Notes: generated from the letters alone by a model not told the origin. A DNA stretch of 64,000 nt from Acidobacteriota bacterium (GCA_026393755.1 JAPKZO010000028.1:360448-424447); one strand, 5' to 3'. Positions 53,586-62,060 are shown, counted from the first letter of the stretch. Numbers and translations: made by a program.

Positions 53586-53610
53586 GGGGCACGGCATGCC
53601 GTGCCCCTAC
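53586..53610. repeat. REP type A at the 3' end of the polyketide synthase gene
   Basis: GGGGCACGGCATGCCGTGCC plus CCTAC. Its CTA edge at 53607-53609 is the TAG stop of the type III polyketide synthase gene on the minus strand. Confidence 0.9.
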
Positions 53611-54701
53611 CGGAAGAGCGCGGCTTCGACCGCGAGGCCAGGCCCGAAACCAATCGCCAGGCAAGGCCGTGGCGCGTGGCGGCGGCGCAGCCGATCCAGG
53701 ATGAAGAGGATCGTCGGTGACGACATGTTGCCGAACTCGCCAAGCACTTCCTGGGACACCGCGTAATCGTTGCGTTGAAGGCCAATCGTCCTGGCGCAGG
53801 CCTCAAGAATCCGCGGCCCGCCCGGGTGCACGGCCCAACTGGCAATCTGATCCACCGCTGTGCCCTCTGCCGCGAGCCATCCATCCAGCCACGGCCGCAA
53901 CTCGCGCTCGATCACGCCGGGCACGCGCGCCGACAGCGACATCTCGAACCCGTGGTTGCCAATGCGCCACGCCATCAACTCTGCCGAATCTTCGAGCAAG
54001 GAGGCGCCATTCGCCGAGAGCACCCATTCATCTTCCTGTGCCCGCGGTCGGCCGCCGCCCACGATGGCCGCCGCACCATCCGCGAAGATCGCGTTGGCGA
54101 CCAACCGGTCGCCGTTCCAGCCGTACTGGTAGTGCAGCGAGCACAACTCAACGGCGCACACCAGAACGCGCGCATCCGGGATGCTGTCGGCGTACGCCTT
54201 CGCGACGCGCAGACCGTTCAACGCGCCGTGGCAGCCCATGAATCCGACGTGCGTGCGCGCCACGGTCCAGTTGAGGCCGAGGTCTCGAATCAGACCGACG
54301 TCGAAGTTCGGCGCGGCGAACCCCGTGCACGATACCGTCACCACGTGAGTGACGGCGCCAGGGGCAAGCCCGGCCTCGGCCAGCGCGACACCGGCGGCCC
54401 TGGCCGCAAGAGGCGGAGCCTCCTTCTCGTAGCGCGCCATGCGCTCGGTCGTCGTCGGTCCGCGATCCTCGCTGTTCTGCATGGCCGGAAAGAACGACTG
54501 GCGCGGGATCCCGTCGCGGCTGTCGGAATCCAGCACGACACTGTGCCGGGTCTTGACGCGCGTCAGCCGGTACAGCGCCTTCAGTTGCCGTTGATGTTCC
54601 TCGGTCGTGCAGCCGTACGCCCGCGCCAGAGCAACAGCATGCTCCTGGGAAATGGAACACGGCGGCGACGCCGTGCCAACACCATAGATGTGGAAACTCA
54701 T
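53607..54701 (-). CDS. type III polyketide synthase (chalcone/stilbene synthase-like)
   Basis: 364 residues. The catalytic triad is Cys157 (GFMGCHGALNGL), His292 (SWAVHPGGPRIL) and Asn325 (GEFGNMSSPTILFIL). These enzymes condense acyl-CoA starters with malonyl-CoA to give alkylpyrones or alkylresorcinols. A methyltransferase and an FAD reductase/hydroxylase gene lie directly upstream in the same direction, resembling known phenolic-lipid operons. The product is unknown. Confidence 0.93.
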   Translation of the reverse strand: MSFHIYGVGTASPPCSISQEHAVALARAYGCTTEEHQRQLKALYRLTRVKTRHSVVLDSDSRDGIPRQSFFPAMQNSEDRGPTTTERMARYEKEAPPLAARAAGVALAEAGLAPGAVTHVVTVSCTGFAAPNFDVGLIRDLGLNWTVARTHVGFMGCHGALNGLRVAKAYADSIPDARVLVCAVELCSLHYQYGWNGDRLVANAIFADGAAAIVGGGRPRAQEDEWVLSANGASLLEDSAELMAWRIGNHGFEMSLSARVPGVIERELRPWLDGWLAAEGTAVDQIASWAVHPGGPRILEACARTIGLQRNDYAVSQEVLGEFGNMSSPTILFILDRLRRRHAPRPCLAIGFGPGLAVEAALFR

Positions 54702-54818
54702 TACAGATCCTCAAACGACATTGATACAGCGCCGCGTGCGGTGCGGGCTTGCCCTGAGCAAGGCGCGCTAGCGCCGCGTCGAAGCCGGAATCGACCAGAC
54801 ACAACGGACACCGGTGCG

Positions 54819-56021
54819 CTATTCATCAGCGCGGCCAAGTCTATGAATAGTGCGAGCGAGAAACGGTCTGGCCAGTCCGGGTTGGTGCCGGAGCGCTGCG
54901 ACCATCACGCCCACAATCGGAGGATAGCGCAACGCCCGGGCGAGGAAGCGACACCAGTTCTGATTTCGGCGCACGACCCTGTCATAAGTGTCGATCCATC
55001 GCCGCTCGATCGCGGAATCCCAGCCGGCAACGGCGCGAACCGCCAACGGCACCAGGGCGTCGGCGGCCGAGAGCGCCCACTCCATACCCTCTCCTGTGAA
55101 CGGCTCAATGTAACCCGCCGCATCGCCGAGCACAAACACGCGGTGCGCGACTGGAGCGAGCACGTGGCGCGTGAGCGGCACAGTCCCCTGCCAATCGAGG
55201 GTCTCGAGGTCGCAGGTGGCCGCGACGCTCGCGGAGGTCAGGATCGCGCGGACAGCCCCGGCCGGCCCGCCTTGCGCCCTCAGGAAGTCGACGTCGAGCG
55301 CCGCCGCGATGTTGATCTGACCATTCTCGACGTCAGTGAGGCCCACGTACCCGCCACGTCCTACGGTCATCGTCACGCAACCACTGAGAGCGCTGACACA
55401 ACCAGCACGGGCGACCGCCCCGATGCCGATCCTTGCGCCGGAATCAACGACTCCGCGCATCGAGGGGGAGTCGCGCAACGAACTATTGCCGAGGCCGTCA
55501 GCGACCACGACAATCCGCGCGCGTGCGGAGGCACCCCGATCCTCACGTTGCTGGAGCGTGACCTGGCGCGTGAGGCCGGGGTGTTGTTCAGGCGACGCGG
55601 GCTCTGCGTCGACGAGCGCGGCAGTCTCGGGGAGGAAGACGCATCCGGCAGAAATGGCCGCGCCGACCAGCACGGCATCGAGCGTGGCGCGCGTGATGGC
55701 CAATCCTGGAGGCAGAGCGATGTTTGCGTAGCGGCCGCCGTATCGCAGTTGAATAGTCGAGAGCGACCTAGCGCCGAGCGCGCGAAGTTCGTCGACCAGC
55801 CCGGCGCTCTCCAGGACACCCACCGCACGGGCGTTGAGGCAGCCCCCGCAGACCTTGTGGCGCGGAAACGGCTTGCGATCAACCAGCAGCGTGGCAAGCC
55901 CTGCGCGCGCGAGTCCGCGTGCGGCAAACGCCCCGGCGGGTCCCGCGCCAACGACAATCGCGTCCCATTCTCGGGTCGACGCCTGCGCGAGCGCGATCGT
56001 TGGGGAGACAGTCTTCAACAC
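54819..56021 (-). CDS. FAD-dependent oxidoreductase (geranylgeranyl reductase-like)
   Basis: About 400 residues. The Rossmann motif is DAIVVGAGPAGAFAARGLARAGLATLLVDRKPFPRHKVCGG; VFVLGDAAGYIEPFTGEGMEWALSAADAL binds FAD ribityl. This is the geranylgeranyl-reductase / aromatic hydroxylase group. The start is uncertain: GTG at 56021 gives a usual N-terminus, while ATG at 56069 would overlap the upstream methyltransferase by 41 bases. It probably modifies the polyketide made by the downstream gene. Confidence 0.85.
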   Translation of the reverse strand: MLKTVSPTIALAQASTREWDAIVVGAGPAGAFAARGLARAGLATLLVDRKPFPRHKVCGGCLNARAVGVLESAGLVDELRALGARSLSTIQLRYGGRYANIALPPGLAITRATLDAVLVGAAISAGCVFLPETAALVDAEPASPEQHPGLTRQVTLQQREDRGASARARIVVVADGLGNSSLRDSPSMRGVVDSGARIGIGAVARAGCVSALSGCVTMTVGRGGYVGLTDVENGQINIAAALDVDFLRAQGGPAGAVRAILTSASVAATCDLETLDWQGTVPLTRHVLAPVAHRVFVLGDAAGYIEPFTGEGMEWALSAADALVPLAVRAVAGWDSAIERRWIDTYDRVVRRNQNWCRFLARALRYPPIVGVMVAALRHQPGLARPFLARTIHRLGRADE

Positions 56022-56028
56022 CAGCGTC

Positions 56029-56790
56029 TCAGGAACCAGAAGCAAGATCCTTGAAAGAGGCGACCCCATCGGACGTCTGGCGCCAGGTGAGGAGAAATCG
56101 CTGGGGCCAGCATTCGCGAAGTTCGGCCCCGTCAAGTCCTGCCTGGCTCGTCAACGCGCGCGCCTCGGCTGTGGAGAACGCGGCCGCGACCGACAGCGGA
56201 CCGTCCACATGAAACACGCGTGAGCGCGACAGCAGCCGGCATCCAATCCATGCGAAGAGGTAGCCGAGATCCGTTCTCCGCAAATCGGACACCACCACGA
56301 GGTGGCGAGCCGCATCCTTCATCCTCCGCAGCGTCTCGACGGCCTCTTCGTCTGCCAGATGGTGGAGGAACAGCGAACAGTGCACGACGTCGAAGCCGGT
56401 CGGCCACGCATCCCGGATGGCATCCAGTTGATCGAATCGCACTTGTTGGACGCAGGCGCGGGCCGCGAGGGTTCTCGCGTACTCGAGCGCGACCGGACTC
56501 ACGTCGCAGCCAAGCACATCGGCGGCGATTCCGGCGCGGGCGAACCGCCGCGCCAGATTGACGGCGACGTGTCCGCCACCGCAGGCAATGTCGAGGACGC
56601 GGAGCGGACGGCCGCTCACCGTTCGGGCCACGCGCTGAATCGCCGGCCAGGCAACCGACATGGTGCGGCTGGCGATATTGGCGCGGCCGAGCGCGGTGAG
56701 CGCGGAGTCGTGCTCGCGCCTGTCGAGTCCAGGTTGATCCATCAACTCGGGCGTGCGGACGCGTACGGCGGGAACGAACATATCAGCCAC
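56029..56790 (-). CDS. class I SAM-dependent methyltransferase of the type III PKS cluster
   Basis: 253 residues. The SAM motif is RVLDIACGGGHVAVNLARRF, followed by DVLGCDVSPVALEYAR and FDVVHCSLFLHHLADEEAVETLRRM. It is first in the methyltransferase-reductase-polyketide synthase order. O-methylation or C-methylation of an alkylresorcinol or quinone is inferred from similar operons. It lies 18 bases downstream of glmM, so it may share that transcript. Confidence 0.85.
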   Translation of the reverse strand: MADMFVPAVRVRTPELMDQPGLDRREHDSALTALGRANIASRTMSVAWPAIQRVARTVSGRPLRVLDIACGGGHVAVNLARRFARAGIAADVLGCDVSPVALEYARTLAARACVQQVRFDQLDAIRDAWPTGFDVVHCSLFLHHLADEEAVETLRRMKDAARHLVVVSDLRRTDLGYLFAWIGCRLLSRSRVFHVDGPLSVAAAFSTAEARALTSQAGLDGAELRECWPQRFLLTWRQTSDGVASFKDLASGS

Positions 56791-56808
56791 ACTCCGTCGG
56801 CTGGTGAA

Positions 56809-58203
56809 TCAGCCGGCTCCGACAATCCGGCTCACCCGGCCGAAGACGTCGTCGATGATGCGGCCGACGGCCGCGTCCGATGTGGCTTCGGCGACGACCC
56901 TGATGATGGGCTCGGTGTTCGAGCCTCGGACGAGAAACCAGCCGTCGGAAAGCGTGACCCTGATGCCGTCGCGTGCATCAATGGGAAGATGTCCGAACGC
57001 GGCACGGATGGCTCGCAGCACTTCCGGGATCTTGTTCGACGGGCAGGCGAGCCTTTCCTTCACCATCGAATAGCGGGGGAGGTCGGCCATCAAGCTGGAC
57101 ACCGAGCGCCCAGACTGTGCGAGCAAGTGCAGGATCAGCGCCATCCCCACATGGCTGTCGCGTGCGAAATTGATGCGCGGGTAGATGACGCCGCCGTTGC
57201 CCTCGCCGCCGATGATCGCTCCGACAATCTTCATGCGATCGGTGACGTTGGCTTCGCCGATCTTCGACCGCACGACCCGGCTTCCGAACCGCGCCGCCAG
57301 ATCGTCAAGCGCCAGACTGGTCGCGAGATTGGCCACGACCACTGGACCGGTTCCGGAAATGGGGTCAGACCCCAATGTCATTTGCGCGAGAACCCACCAC
57401 GTGGCCAGCACCAGCGTGTAGTCTTCGCCGATGGGCTCGCCGCGCTCCGACACGACGGCGAGCCGGTCGGCATCCATGTCCTGCGCGAATCCGACGTCGC
57501 AGTGATTGGTAACGACCACGTCGCAGAGCGCGCCGAGATTCTCCGGCAGCGGTTCGGCCGCTCTTGGAAACAGGCCATCGGGCGTGACGTTGATCGGCAC
57601 GACATCCACGCCAAGCGCGTCGAGCAGCCGCGGCGCCAGCAGGGCGCCGGCGCCATTGCAGGAATCAAGCGCCACGCGTAACCGGCGCTGGCCGGCAGGC
57701 AGGGGCCCGACGGCATCGAGGATGGTCTTGATGTGGAGATCGAGGGCGTTGGTCATCCGTTCGACGCCGCGCATCTCGGTGCCGGCGACCTTGACGTACT
57801 CGCCCTGATGATAGATGTCGAGCAGTTCGCGCGCCTGGCCTGCATCCAGAAAGAGGCCGTCGGCACCAATGAACTTGAGCGCGTTCCAGTCGGCGGGGTT
57901 GTGGCTGGCCGTGATCGCGATGCCGCCGTGCGCATGGGCGTGACGGACGGCCAATTGGACCGTCGGCACCGGACAGATCTCCAGATCGATGACGCGACAA
58001 CCGCTCGAGAGCAGGCCCGCATGGACCGCCTGCCGGACCATCTCGCCCGACGTGCGGGTGTCGCGCCCGACGACGACCGCGCCCGAGCCGATGTACGTCC
58101 CGAACGCCTCGGCGAAGCGGACCAGCATCATTGGCGACAGCGAGTCGCCAACAATGCCGCGCACGCCGGATATGCTGATCTTCAGCGTTGGGATGGCACG
58201 CAT
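56809..58203 (-). CDS. glmM: phosphoglucosamine mutase-like phosphohexomutase
   Basis: 464 residues. Ser100 in ITASHNPADWNALKF is the phosphoserine, DMDADRLAVV binds magnesium, GEGNGGVIYP binds substrate, and RGSNTEPIIRVVAEA binds phosphate. It probably converts glucosamine-6-P to glucosamine-1-P for UDP-GlcNAc, linking glmS and the GlmU domain. The segment MTLGSDPIS is encoded by a GGGGTCAGACCCC palindrome (57361-57373). It lies 3 bases after a paralogue. Phosphomannomutase activity cannot be excluded. Confidence 0.88.
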   Translation of the reverse strand: MRAIPTLKISISGVRGIVGDSLSPMMLVRFAEAFGTYIGSGAVVVGRDTRTSGEMVRQAVHAGLLSSGCRVIDLEICPVPTVQLAVRHAHAHGGIAITASHNPADWNALKFIGADGLFLDAGQARELLDIYHQGEYVKVAGTEMRGVERMTNALDLHIKTILDAVGPLPAGQRRLRVALDSCNGAGALLAPRLLDALGVDVVPINVTPDGLFPRAAEPLPENLGALCDVVVTNHCDVGFAQDMDADRLAVVSERGEPIGEDYTLVLATWWVLAQMTLGSDPISGTGPVVVANLATSLALDDLAARFGSRVVRSKIGEANVTDRMKIVGAIIGGEGNGGVIYPRINFARDSHVGMALILHLLAQSGRSVSSLMADLPRYSMVKERLACPSNKIPEVLRAIRAAFGHLPIDARDGIRVTLSDGWFLVRGSNTEPIIRVVAEATSDAAVGRIIDDVFGRVSRIVGAG

Positions 58204-58206
58204 ACG

Positions 58207-59553
58207 CTACGCCTTCAACCTGTCTCTCGCCCAGTCCAGCAGGTCGCGCGCACGGGCCGGCGAATCGGCCTCCGCGATGATGCGGATCATCGACTCGGTC
58301 TGCGAGGCCCGCACGTGGACCCATCCGTCGGGCCACGAGATCTTGATGCCGTCGGTCGTGTCGGCCGCCGGCTGATCGGCATCGACCTGCTCTCGAAACC
58401 CCTGAAGCACGGAGTAGAGCGCACTCGGCCTTACCGGGACGTCGTGCTTGGCGACAGGGTAGCAGGGCAGTCCTTCCAGCGCCGCCTCCAGCGACAATCC
58501 CGTGCGGGCCAGGTGTTCGAGGATCAGCCCCTGGGCCCCGGCCGCATCGTGTGACATCAGCACGCGAGGCAGCGCCACGCCGCCATTGCCCTCGCCGCCG
58601 ATGACGGCATTGTGCTGAAGCATGGCTTCGGAAATGAAAGACTGGCCAACCGGCGTGCGCACCACTTCCGACCCGTGGCGTGCCGCCACGACGTCGATCG
58701 CGCGCGTCGTCGACACGTTGGTGACGATGGTACCCGGCGTTTGCGAGAGCACGATGGAAGCGGCCAGGGTGAGCGTCGTTTCTTCCGACAGTGCGACACC
58801 CGCGCCCGTCACCAGGCCGAGTCGTTCGCCATCCGCATCGTGCGCGAAGCCCAGGTCGGCGCCGCCGGCCCTCACCACAGCCTTCAATTGCGCCATCGTC
58901 TCGGGTTTGGGCTCCGGCCGGTGCGGGAAAGGGGCGGTCGGATCGTCGTTGACCGCCAGCACCGTGCAGCCAAGCGCCTCGAGCCAGCGGGGAGCGAGAA
59001 GCGCGCACGATCCATTGCAGCAGTCAACCGCCACGCGCAGCCGTCGCCCGCGGATTCTCTCGACGTCGAACGCGTTGGCGAGTACGGCCAGATGGTGCGC
59101 AATGGCATCCTGTTCGCCGACGCGCGTGTGAATGTGATCCCATCCCACTTTCTCGAACTCGCCCTGGTGGACAATGTCGAGCAGTTCCTCGGCCTGGGTG
59201 GTGTTGAGGTACAGGCCGTCTCCGCGGACGAACTTGAGGGCGTTCCAGGATGCGGGGTTGTGTCCGGCGGTGATCGAAATTCCACCCTGCGCGCCAAGCA
59301 AAGGCACCGCGTGCTGCAGCGTGGGAGTGGGACACACGCCCAGATCGATGACGTCGCACCCGGCGGCGAGCAATCCGGACAGCACCGCCGACCGCACCAT
59401 GGGTCCGGATGGCCGTGTGTCGCGGCACACGAGCACGCGGCCCGAATCCAGGTACGTGGCAAAGGCCTGCGCAAACGACACGACAAGCTCTGGCGTCAGG
59501 GTTTCGCCAACCACACCCCGGACGCCGCTGATGCCGATCTTGAGCGGCCTCAT
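58207..59553 (-). CDS. phosphohexomutase paralogue lacking the catalytic serine
   Basis: 448 residues, colinear with the next gene. IGISGVRGVVGETLTPELVV, HDADGERLGLV, GEGNGGVALP and RASQTESMIRIIAEA are conserved. The active-site loop reads ITAGHNPASWNALKF, with Gly97 in place of the phosphoserine. The metal loop is DADGER instead of DxDxDR. It may be inactive, regulatory or use another mechanism. The adjacent intact glmM suggests duplication and divergence. Confidence 0.85.
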   Translation of the reverse strand: MRPLKIGISGVRGVVGETLTPELVVSFAQAFATYLDSGRVLVCRDTRPSGPMVRSAVLSGLLAAGCDVIDLGVCPTPTLQHAVPLLGAQGGISITAGHNPASWNALKFVRGDGLYLNTTQAEELLDIVHQGEFEKVGWDHIHTRVGEQDAIAHHLAVLANAFDVERIRGRRLRVAVDCCNGSCALLAPRWLEALGCTVLAVNDDPTAPFPHRPEPKPETMAQLKAVVRAGGADLGFAHDADGERLGLVTGAGVALSEETTLTLAASIVLSQTPGTIVTNVSTTRAIDVVAARHGSEVVRTPVGQSFISEAMLQHNAVIGGEGNGGVALPRVLMSHDAAGAQGLILEHLARTGLSLEAALEGLPCYPVAKHDVPVRPSALYSVLQGFREQVDADQPAADTTDGIKISWPDGWVHVRASQTESMIRIIAEADSPARARDLLDWARDRLKA

Positions 59554-59563
59554 GACGAATATT

Positions 59564-60061
59564 CTATTCCTTCAGCATCCTGTGGACACCGGCGAGGATC
59601 ATCGCGCCGAGAAAGAACGACCCCAACAGGAGAACGGCGCCCGATGCGTCTCCGGAGGCGCCGGTGGCCGTGGTATGTGCGGACCAGGAGGCGAGGTTCG
59701 CGGGGCTCAGGCTCGACATCACTCTCGTGAGGCCCGACCACTGCCACACGATAAAGCCGACGAGGCTCGCGAGGCCGGCGAACAACTCTGCCTTGTGCAT
59801 GCGTTCGATGGGCGCTGCTGCGCGACGGTTGGCCTCCCAGCGGCGCAGGAGCTGCGCCTTCCACCAGATGACATCGGGACTTGGCAGCGCATGCGGCTCG
59901 GTCGTCGAATTCGCCATGCGGCGCATCCAGCACACCGCCTCGACGGCCTCACGGCACGCGGAACACGTGGCGAGGTGGTCCGCCACGCCGGGATCTGGTT
60001 CGTGGCCCGCGGCGGCGGCTTCGACGAGCGCAAGCTGTTTGTCGCAGATCCGGTCCAGCAT
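59564..60061 (-). CDS. putative anti-sigma factor, zinc-finger and membrane segments
   Basis: 165 residues. HLATCSACREAVEAV matches the HxxxCxxC zinc anti-sigma pattern near residues 29-36. Hydrophobic segments occur at about 95-110 (LFAGLASLVGFIVWQW) and 142-160 (GAVLLLGSFFLGAMILAGV). The upstream gene encodes an ECF sigma factor, so it should sequester that factor at the membrane. A two-hairpin repeat lies between the two genes. Confidence 0.8.
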   Translation of the reverse strand: MLDRICDKQLALVEAAAAGHEPDPGVADHLATCSACREAVEAVCWMRRMANSTTEPHALPSPDVIWWKAQLLRRWEANRRAAAPIERMHKAELFAGLASLVGFIVWQWSGLTRVMSSLSPANLASWSAHTTATGASGDASGAVLLLGSFFLGAMILAGVHRMLKE

Positions 60062-60071
60062 CACCGTTCTC

Positions 60072-60148
60072 CCGTGGTGCTCCTATCGCTCGATGCACCA
60101 CGTCCTGAGGGAGCAAGTTCGCCACCGAACTTGCGAATCGAAGGACTC
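60072..60148 (+). repeat. two-hairpin dispersed element, short copy 3
   Basis: Begins CGTGGTGCTCC and ends GAATCGAAGGACTCACG. Stem 1 is CGTGGTGC/GCACCACG, which carries paired changes relative to copies 1 and 2. AAGTTCG/CGAACTT forms a further hairpin. It spans the sigma/anti-sigma junction. Confidence 0.8.
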
Positions 60149-60713
60149 ACGCAGGCCCTAAGCCTCTCTTCTTCAGCAGGCCAGCCAATTTTCGGCGCGC
60201 GCGGAAGAGCATTACCGGCACACTGGCGGCCTTGAGACCAAGCGCCTGGGCGATCTCGCCGTGTGCCGTGCCTTCAACGTGAGCCAACCAGAGCAGCACG
60301 CGTTCCTGGGGCTTCAACTCGCTGAACGTGCGCGCCATGTCGTGTCGCAGCGCGGCGGCGTCACCTGTTTCGACAGCCGCATCGGGCGCGTTGGCTGCGT
60401 GGCGACTTGCCCGTGCCGCCTGCCGCCAGTGATCGATGGACGCGTTGCTCGCGATTCGGAACAGATACGCGCGAAGCTGCGCGTCGTCTCTGGTCGCCAA
60501 TGGCGTGGCCAGCAATCGGCAGAAGCTGTCCTGCAACAGATCGTCGGCATCGGCCGCGTTGTTCGTCAGCCGATACAGATAGCCCCAGAGCGCGCGCCCG
60601 TGCAGACGGTACAGATCCTGGAACTCACGTTCGGTGAGCAGCGTCGTTGACGGGACGGACGCCTCGCGCTGGCTCATCGCGCTGTTCCGAATTGTTGCCG
60701 CATGTTCGACCAT
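60147..60713 (-). CDS. ECF-type RNA polymerase sigma factor
   Basis: 188 residues. Region 2 is FQDLYRLHGRALWGYLYRLTNNAADADDLLQDSFCRLL with RIASNASIDHWRQAAR; region 4 is LKPQERVLLWLAHVEGTAHGEIAQALGLKAASVPVMLFRARRKLAGLL. ATG at 60713 or 60677 are both possible starts. The downstream zinc-finger protein is its likely anti-sigma. The regulon is unknown. Confidence 0.88.
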   Translation of the reverse strand: MVEHAATIRNSAMSQREASVPSTTLLTEREFQDLYRLHGRALWGYLYRLTNNAADADDLLQDSFCRLLATPLATRDDAQLRAYLFRIASNASIDHWRQAARASRHAANAPDAAVETGDAAALRHDMARTFSELKPQERVLLWLAHVEGTAHGEIAQALGLKAASVPVMLFRARRKLAGLLKKRGLGPA

Positions 60714-60765
60714 GGCCGCTGCATTCCGTCAGGATAAGCTCACCCTTGCGACAGCGCCAGAGTTG

Positions 60766-61218
60766 TTACGGCTTTGGGCTCGCGGGCGGTTCAAATAGCC
60801 CGAAGTTCTTCGACAGGAAGTAGGAGGACACGCACGAGATCAGCGAGCCGACTCCGCAGGCCGTGATGATCGTGCCCATGACGATCATGCCGTCCCGGTA
60901 GTCGTCGAACCACGATCCGAGCAAGAGGAAGCCGATGCCGATCGACAGGCAAAGCACTGCCCGTTCGGCGCATCCGACAATGCGGGTCTTGGCGCTCGGA
61001 CCGTCGACGGTGAGCGAACTCATGAAGCGCTTGCCGCCGTCGGTTTCGAGAAACTCGCCGAAGTCCTTGGCGGAGCCCATCTTGTCCAAGACCTTCGCGT
61101 GGAATTCTGCGGTGGTCTTCAGTTGTTCCTTCCGGCGGCCGGCGGTGACAGCGATGTAGACGATCCAGCCAATCATCGCGAACAAGGCGACCGGAACCAG
61201 GACTTCTACGTGGGACAT
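60766..61218 (-). CDS. small membrane protein of unknown function
   Basis: 150 residues. Three hydrophobic segments are seen: residues 5-25 (VLVPVALFAMIGWIVYIAVTA), about 88-103 (AVLCLSIGIGFLLLG) and about 112-135 (IVMGTIITACGVGSLISCVSSYFL). A soluble loop (KTTAEFHAKVLDKMGSAKDFGEFLETDGGKRF) lies between the first two. CAAGGAGAACAATC gives a good ribosome-binding site. I do not recognise the family. Confidence 0.75.
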   Translation of the reverse strand: MSHVEVLVPVALFAMIGWIVYIAVTAGRRKEQLKTTAEFHAKVLDKMGSAKDFGEFLETDGGKRFMSSLTVDGPSAKTRIVGCAERAVLCLSIGIGFLLLGSWFDDYRDGMIVMGTIITACGVGSLISCVSSYFLSKNFGLFEPPASPKP

Positions 61219-61332
61219 GATTGTTCTCCTTGTACCTGCGGCACGGTATCTACCGGTATAACGAACGGGAAGGTGAGGACATTAACAGGGTTCACCGAAC
61301 AAAGCGTCCGGCGCACGTATCCGCGATAGCTA

Positions 61333-61361
61333 TTGCGGCTCGCGGGTGACATCCCTATACT
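61333..61361 (+). promoter_or_regulatory. candidate promoter of the histone H1-like gene
   Basis: TTGCGG, 17 bases, then TATACT lies 55 bases before the start. The -10 is good; the -35 matches at only 3 positions. Confidence 0.4.
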
Positions 61362-61415
61362 CGCGGGAGAGCAGACACGCTTGGTGGACTGCTGGCCCAG
61401 CCATGGAGGAGAGGA

Positions 61416-61850
61416 ATGTCGAACCCGCTTGAACCCGAAGTTCCCGTGATTATCGATCTCCCGGTGGAGGCGCCTTCTGCGCCAGCCCCGACTCCCGCTC
61501 CGGCGCCCGAGCCGGCAGCGGCTCCAGTTGTCGTCCCGAAGCCCGCGCCGGTTGCTGAAAGGAAACCGGTTCCGCCTCCGGTTGTCGCCCCGAAACCCGC
61601 AAGAAAGGCCAGGAAGCCTGCCAAGAAGGTGGCCAAGAAGGCCGTGAAGAAGGTCGCCGAGAAAGTCGCGAAGAAGGCGAAGAAGCCGGCGAAAAAGGCC
61701 AAAAAGCCCGCCAAGACGGTCGCCAAGAAAGCCGTGAAGAAAGCCGCCAAAAAGGCAAAGAAGATCGCCAGGAAAGCGGTAAAGAAGGCGAAGAAGGTCG
61801 CGAAGAAGGCAGGGAAAGCGGCCCAGAAGGCGAAGAAGGCCAAGAAGTAG
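61416..61850 (+). CDS. histone H1-like Lys/Ala-rich protein
   Basis: 144 residues. Residues 1-60 are Pro/Ala/Val-rich; residues 61-144 are tandem KKAxKKAKK units (KKVAKKAVKKVAEKV, AKKAKKPAKKAKK). Such tails bind DNA non-specifically, as in bacterial H1-like and AlgP-type proteins. GGAGGAGAGGA gives a strong ribosome-binding site, suggesting abundant expression. DNA binding is inference from composition. Confidence 0.8.
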   Translation: MSNPLEPEVPVIIDLPVEAPSAPAPTPAPAPEPAAAPVVVPKPAPVAERKPVPPPVVAPKPARKARKPAKKVAKKAVKKVAEKVAKKAKKPAKKAKKPAKTVAKKAVKKAAKKAKKIARKAVKKAKKVAKKAGKAAQKAKKAKK

Positions 61851-61870
61851 GGTATTCTTACAGCATCGAC

Positions 61871-61964
61871 GGTGAGGTGGCCGAGAGGCTGAAGGCGGCG
61901 GTTTGCTAAATCGTTATACGGGCCAAAACCTGTATCCAGGGTTCGAATCCCTGCCTCACCGCCA
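61871..61964 (+). tRNA. tRNA-Ser (anticodon GCU)
   Basis: Acceptor GGTGAGG pairs with CCTCACC at 61954-61960. TGGCCGAGAGGCTGAAGGC is the Ser D arm, GTTTGCTAAAT holds GCT, and a long variable arm and GGGTTCGAATCCC T arm follow. CCA is encoded at 61962-61964. Confidence 0.97.
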
Positions 61965-62060
61965 TCCGCCTACGCTCGCCTTCGGCATGATCGGGGCCTC
62001 TGGCGAGCTACGGCGAGATGTCTCGCCATAGCCGCTTTTCACGCGCTTGTCCCGCCGTAG
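61962..62060 (+). repeat. tRNA-Ser-attached repeat, copy 2
   Basis: CCATCCGCCTACGCTCGCCT then tcggcatgatcg follows the tRNA at the same point as at 50901. The next 60 bases are similar but diverged. The rest of the gap before gltX holds further GCCGTAGCC / GGCGGGCA fragments of the same kind and no gene. Confidence 0.85.
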
